From: DATGZX01 sp035296965
GTDB lineage: Bacteria; Planctomycetota; Planctomycetia; Gemmatales; Gemmataceae
Assembly: GCA_035296965.1 (NCBI GenBank)
Contig: DATGZX010000195.1
Location: 1 to 18,937, forward strand
Reading direction: 5' to 3'
Length of the DNA: 18,937 nt
The stretch's first letter is position 1, and each line of letters opens with the position of its first letter. This document shows positions 16,685-18,937 of the stretch, piece by piece. Under the pieces are notes generated by a model. It was not told the origin of the DNA and searched no databases. It saw nothing but the letters and a program-made list of their open reading frames with translations. The translations under genes were made by a program, and so were the position numbers.

Positions 16685-17740
16685 ATGAGAATCCTCGTGA
16701 CTGGCGGTGCCGGTTTTATTGGATCGGCGGTCATCCGCCATCTGTTAGCTCACACGGATCACTCCGTGGTCAACGTCGATTGCCTGACGTATGCGGGAAA
16801 TCTGAGAACGCTGGCTGCGGTCGATGCGAATCCGCGCTACGCATTTGAAAAGGTCAACATCTGCGACGCCGGCGACCTGAAGGAGGTCTTTGAACGCTGC
16901 AAGCCTGACAGCGTGATGCATCTCGCGGCCGAGTCCCATGTCGATCGGTCGATTGACGGCCCCAGTGCCTTCATCCAGACGAATGTGGTCGGCACTTATA
17001 CGCTGCTGGAAACCGCGCGCCAGCACTGGTTGTCGCTGCTACCCCGGGACAAGGAGCGGTTTCGGTTCCTACACGTTTCGACCGACGAAGTTTACGGTTC
17101 GCTCGGTCCCGAAGGCCTCTTCACCGAGCAGTCACCCTACGACCCCAGTTCACCGTATTCTGCCAGCAAAGCAGCCGCCGATCATCTCGGACGAGCGTGG
17201 CATCGAACGTACGGTCTGCCTGTGCTGATCACCAATTGCTCAAACAATTACGGACCGTTCCAGTATCCGGAGAAGCTGATCCCGCTCACGATCACCAACG
17301 CCCTGGCCGGAAAACCGCTCCCCGTGTATGGCCAGGGACAGAACGTCCGCGACTGGCTGTTTGTTGACGATCATGCCCGAGCGCTGATCACCGTGCTCGA
17401 ACGGGGAATGATCGGCGAGACCTACAACATCGGCGGCAACAGCGAACGGCGCAATATCGATGTCGTCCGCACGATCTGCCTCCTGATGGACGAGCTTCGC
17501 CCAGGCGAGCCGCAGGGTCCGCACGAACGCTTGATCCGCTTCGTGGCCGATCGACCTGGGCACGACCACCGCTATGCGATGGATGCCACCAAGCTGCATC
17601 GGGTACTCGGCTGGACCCCCGTGGAGACGTTCGAAAGCGGTTTGCGCAAGACGGTGGAGTGGTATCTGGCCAACGACGAGTGGTGTCGCCAGGTGGTCGC
17701 CGACCGCTACGCCGGCGAGCGCTTAGGTTTGAGAGTCTGA
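16685..17740 (+). CDS. rfbB: dTDP-glucose 4,6-dehydratase
   Basis: A 351-residue extended short-chain dehydrogenase. It turns dTDP-glucose into dTDP-4-dehydro-6-deoxyglucose using bound NAD+, the second step of the dTDP-L-rhamnose pathway. MRILVTGGAGFIGSAVIRHL is the NAD-binding Rossmann start (GGxGFIG). NVDCLTYAGN, HLAAESHVDRSIDGP, HVSTDEVYGSLG (with the Thr-Asp-Glu catalytic set), the YSASK active-site Tyr and Lys, NCSNNYGPFQYPEKLIPL and VRDWLFVDDHARAL are all present, so it should be active. The frame is open 50 codons further upstream, but that part is the inverted-repeat region, and homologues start at MRILVTGG, so 16685 is chosen. The site before it is weak (GGAA in ttcggaatcgg). It follows rfbA by 159 bases, with the repeat between. 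Confidence 0.96.
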   Translation: MRILVTGGAGFIGSAVIRHLLAHTDHSVVNVDCLTYAGNLRTLAAVDANPRYAFEKVNICDAGDLKEVFERCKPDSVMHLAAESHVDRSIDGPSAFIQTNVVGTYTLLETARQHWLSLLPRDKERFRFLHVSTDEVYGSLGPEGLFTEQSPYDPSSPYSASKAAADHLGRAWHRTYGLPVLITNCSNNYGPFQYPEKLIPLTITNALAGKPLPVYGQGQNVRDWLFVDDHARALITVLERGMIGETYNIGGNSERRNIDVVRTICLLMDELRPGEPQGPHERLIRFVADRPGHDHRYAMDATKLHRVLGWTPVETFESGLRKTVEWYLANDEWCRQVVADRYAGERLGLRV

Positions 17741-17746
17741 AATCCC

Positions 17747-18298
17747 ATGCAGATCCTGAAAACATCACTCCCGGGGACCCTCATCATCGAACCCCAGGTC
17801 TTCAGCGACGCCCGAGGCTTCTTCGTTGAGACCTGGAATCACGAGCGGTACGCCGCTGTCGGCCTGGATGTCGATTTCGTTCAGGACAACCTTTCATCCT
17901 CGCAAAGAGGCACGTTGCGCGGTCTGCACTTTCAGAATCCTCGAGCCCAGGGAAAGCTCGTTTCGGTGCTGATTGGAGAAGTATATGACGTGGCAGTTGA
18001 TGTGCGGCACGGTTCATCGACGTTCGGAAGGTGGGTTGGAGTGAGGCTGTCTGCAGACAGCAAGCGGCAATTCTACGTTCCGCCAGGGTTTGCGCATGGA
18101 TTCTGCGTCACCAGCGAAACGGCGCTAATTGCCTACAAGTGCACTGATCTCTACGCCCCAAAGTTCGAGGGATGCGTTCGTTGGAACGATCCAGAACTCG
18201 GTATTGAATGGCCTGTATCCTTACCACTGCTCTCGGAAAGAGATAGCGCAGCGCCGTGCTTGCGGGAGATCCCGTCGAAGCGACTCTTCTTTGGTTGA
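17747..18298 (+). CDS. rfbC: dTDP-4-dehydrorhamnose 3,5-epimerase
   Basis: A 183-residue cupin-fold epimerase, the usual size for RfbC/RmlC. It inverts C3 and C5 of dTDP-4-dehydro-6-deoxyglucose to give dTDP-4-dehydro-L-rhamnose. DARGFFVETWN (21-31), VQDNLSSSQRGTLRGLHFQNP (45-65) with the catalytic His61, GKLVSVLIGEVYDVAVDVR (69-87), VPPGFAHGFCV (111-121) and the YKCTDLYAP tyrosines (from 130) are all in place. It starts 6 bases after the rfbB stop with only a weak ribosome binding site, so it is probably translated by coupling. The pathway's last enzyme, RfbD, would be expected next but is not found in the remaining ~640 bases. Confidence 0.95.
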   Translation: MQILKTSLPGTLIIEPQVFSDARGFFVETWNHERYAAVGLDVDFVQDNLSSSQRGTLRGLHFQNPRAQGKLVSVLIGEVYDVAVDVRHGSSTFGRWVGVRLSADSKRQFYVPPGFAHGFCVTSETALIAYKCTDLYAPKFEGCVRWNDPELGIEWPVSLPLLSERDSAAPCLREIPSKRLFFG

Positions 18299-18521
18299 AT
18301 TCGTAGCCCAGCCTGGTCCGCTGCTCGCCCTACCGGAGCAGCAGGAACTCCAATCGGGTGCTGGAAGCAGCATTCTACGCACCGGCCGGGAGGGCGTCGC
18401 CGATGCGATCATCATCAGGCCGGAACGCGGGCAGGCTTGTTCAATTCGCCGGAAGCCCACGCGGGTGGCGACCACGAAGCCGCCGAACTCCGCTATCGCA
18501 GGCTATGAGGCTGCAGGCCAC

Positions 18522-18632
18522 GACGATGTCAAGTTGGCTGACCTACTTGCAAACGTGGCCTGGCGCCGCTATTTCATTGGCCGTTACGTCGAGGCTGAGC
18601 CGCTATATCTTCGGGCCCTGGCTATGCAGCCC
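18522..18632 (+). pseudogene. TPR-like fragment
   Basis: Translated in the frame open up to the stop at 18749, these bases read DDVKLADLLANVAWRRYFIGR followed by YVEAEPLYLRALAMQP. This matches the spacing and key residues of a tetratricopeptide unit of the TPR_10/TPR_12 type (GRYxEAEPLYxRALA). Only one unit is visible, and the flanks are Arg- and Pro-rich with no further helices. It is probably a piece of a broken TPR protein. A short intact TPR gene is less likely, since no ribosome binding site or clear start lies just upstream. Confidence 0.4.
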
Positions 18633-18805
18633 CGGAATTGCAACGGCGCTCGTCGTAATGACGTAGCGGCGGCCAGCCTGGTCGGCTGCCCGTCCTGCCG
18701 AAGCAGCCGGTCCCAGGTAGACCGCTACAGTGCTCCAGGTGGGGCGTGAGTGCATATTACGACTGACGAGATCTGGATTGTCCAACCCGCCCGTAAACAC
18801 ATAGG

Positions 18806-18845
18806 CGGTTACAGGCGTCTCGCCAAGCGAGCACGCCTGTAACTG
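18806..18845. repeat. Strong hairpin with 13-bp outer stem
   Basis: CGGTTACAGGCGT (18806-18818) pairs with ACGCCTGTAACTG (18833-18845) over 13 bp with one G-T pair. Inside, CTCG and CGAG pair around CCAAG with a single bulged C. It lacks a T-tract, so a standard terminator is unlikely; the size and nesting suggest a repetitive palindrome, a structured RNA or a recombination site. Confidence 0.55.
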
Positions 18846-18937
18846 GCGTGTTGAACGGAGCCGAAGCGGCCCGTCAGTCAGCTCGGAGCCAAAGCACTAT
18901 GGGCTTTTTAGCGAAGAGACTCTGGTTGGTGCGTGCT

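Larger units (their letters stand above)
18299..18937. other. Right flank without an intact recognised gene
   Basis: About 640 bases after rfbC. A frame open from inside rfbC to 18749 carries one TPR-like unit, but the rest of that frame shows no domain. GCTGCTC (18320-18326) and GAGCAGC (18336-18342) can form a 7-bp hairpin 21 bases after the rfbC stop. It has no T-tract and is a doubtful terminator. A stronger hairpin lies at 18806-18845. Confidence 0.45.

Noticed and set aside
18320..18342. GCTGCTC/GAGCAGC hairpin after rfbC as an intrinsic terminator
   Set aside because: No T-tract follows and the stem is short, so it is only mentioned under the right flank.
1..18937. CRISPR array, tRNA or rRNA genes
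   Set aside because: No regularly spaced direct repeats and no recognisable RNA gene sequence were seen.

Overview
The window is a surface-polysaccharide biosynthesis locus. It holds eleven intact genes, among them glycosyltransferases, two SAM-dependent methyltransferases, a sulfotransferase and three enzymes of the dTDP-L-rhamnose pathway. It also holds gene debris: a decayed IS66 transposase, a short DUF6629-like start and a TPR-like fragment. The DNA is moderately GC-rich by eye. The host is most likely a planctomycete or another environmental bacterium with a large genome. This is inferred from the style of the glycosyltransferase and coiled-coil proteins, the IS66 type and a 'caccaagacgcgaagg' intergenic repeat; no ribosomal or other marker gene is present, so the taxonomy stays tentative.

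Layout. Block 1 (182-8450, + strand) has a methyltransferase with an N-terminal beta domain, a ~950-base gap with gene debris, a small coiled-coil protein overlapping a GT2 glycosyltransferase by ATGA, a 928-residue GT2-GT4 fusion and a GT4 enzyme ending in a short coiled coil. Block 2 (8658-14572, - strand, convergent with block 1) reads in transcription order: methyltransferase with a long coiled coil, a GT4 enzyme with a decayed GT2 domain, a GT-A enzyme with a DPD motif, and a sulfotransferase. The gaps between the first three are only 16-21 bases, so they look like one operon. A ~1 kb divergent region (14573-15616) holds a nested hairpin and the IS66 remnant. Block 3 (15617-18298, + strand) is rfbA-rfbB-rfbC. 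The last ~640 bases hold a TPR-like fragment and a strong hairpin, and no convincing intact gene.

How the genes fit together. RfbA, RfbB and RfbC turn glucose-1-phosphate and dTTP into dTDP-4-dehydro-L-rhamnose; the final reductase, RfbD, is not in the window. The glycosyltransferases would assemble a rhamnose-containing glycan, and the methyltransferases and sulfotransferase could decorate it. A methylated, sulfated, rhamnose-containing envelope or extracellular polysaccharide is a reasonable inference, but no polymerase, flippase or ABC exporter is visible here.

The most interesting features are an inverted pair of GT paralogues, one of which has lost its GT2 catalytic motifs; a four-cysteine pattern with identical spacing in both; the loss of the second glutamate of the GT4 EX7E motif in both; and a recurring 'coiled coil then SLSWR-like' module in three proteins.
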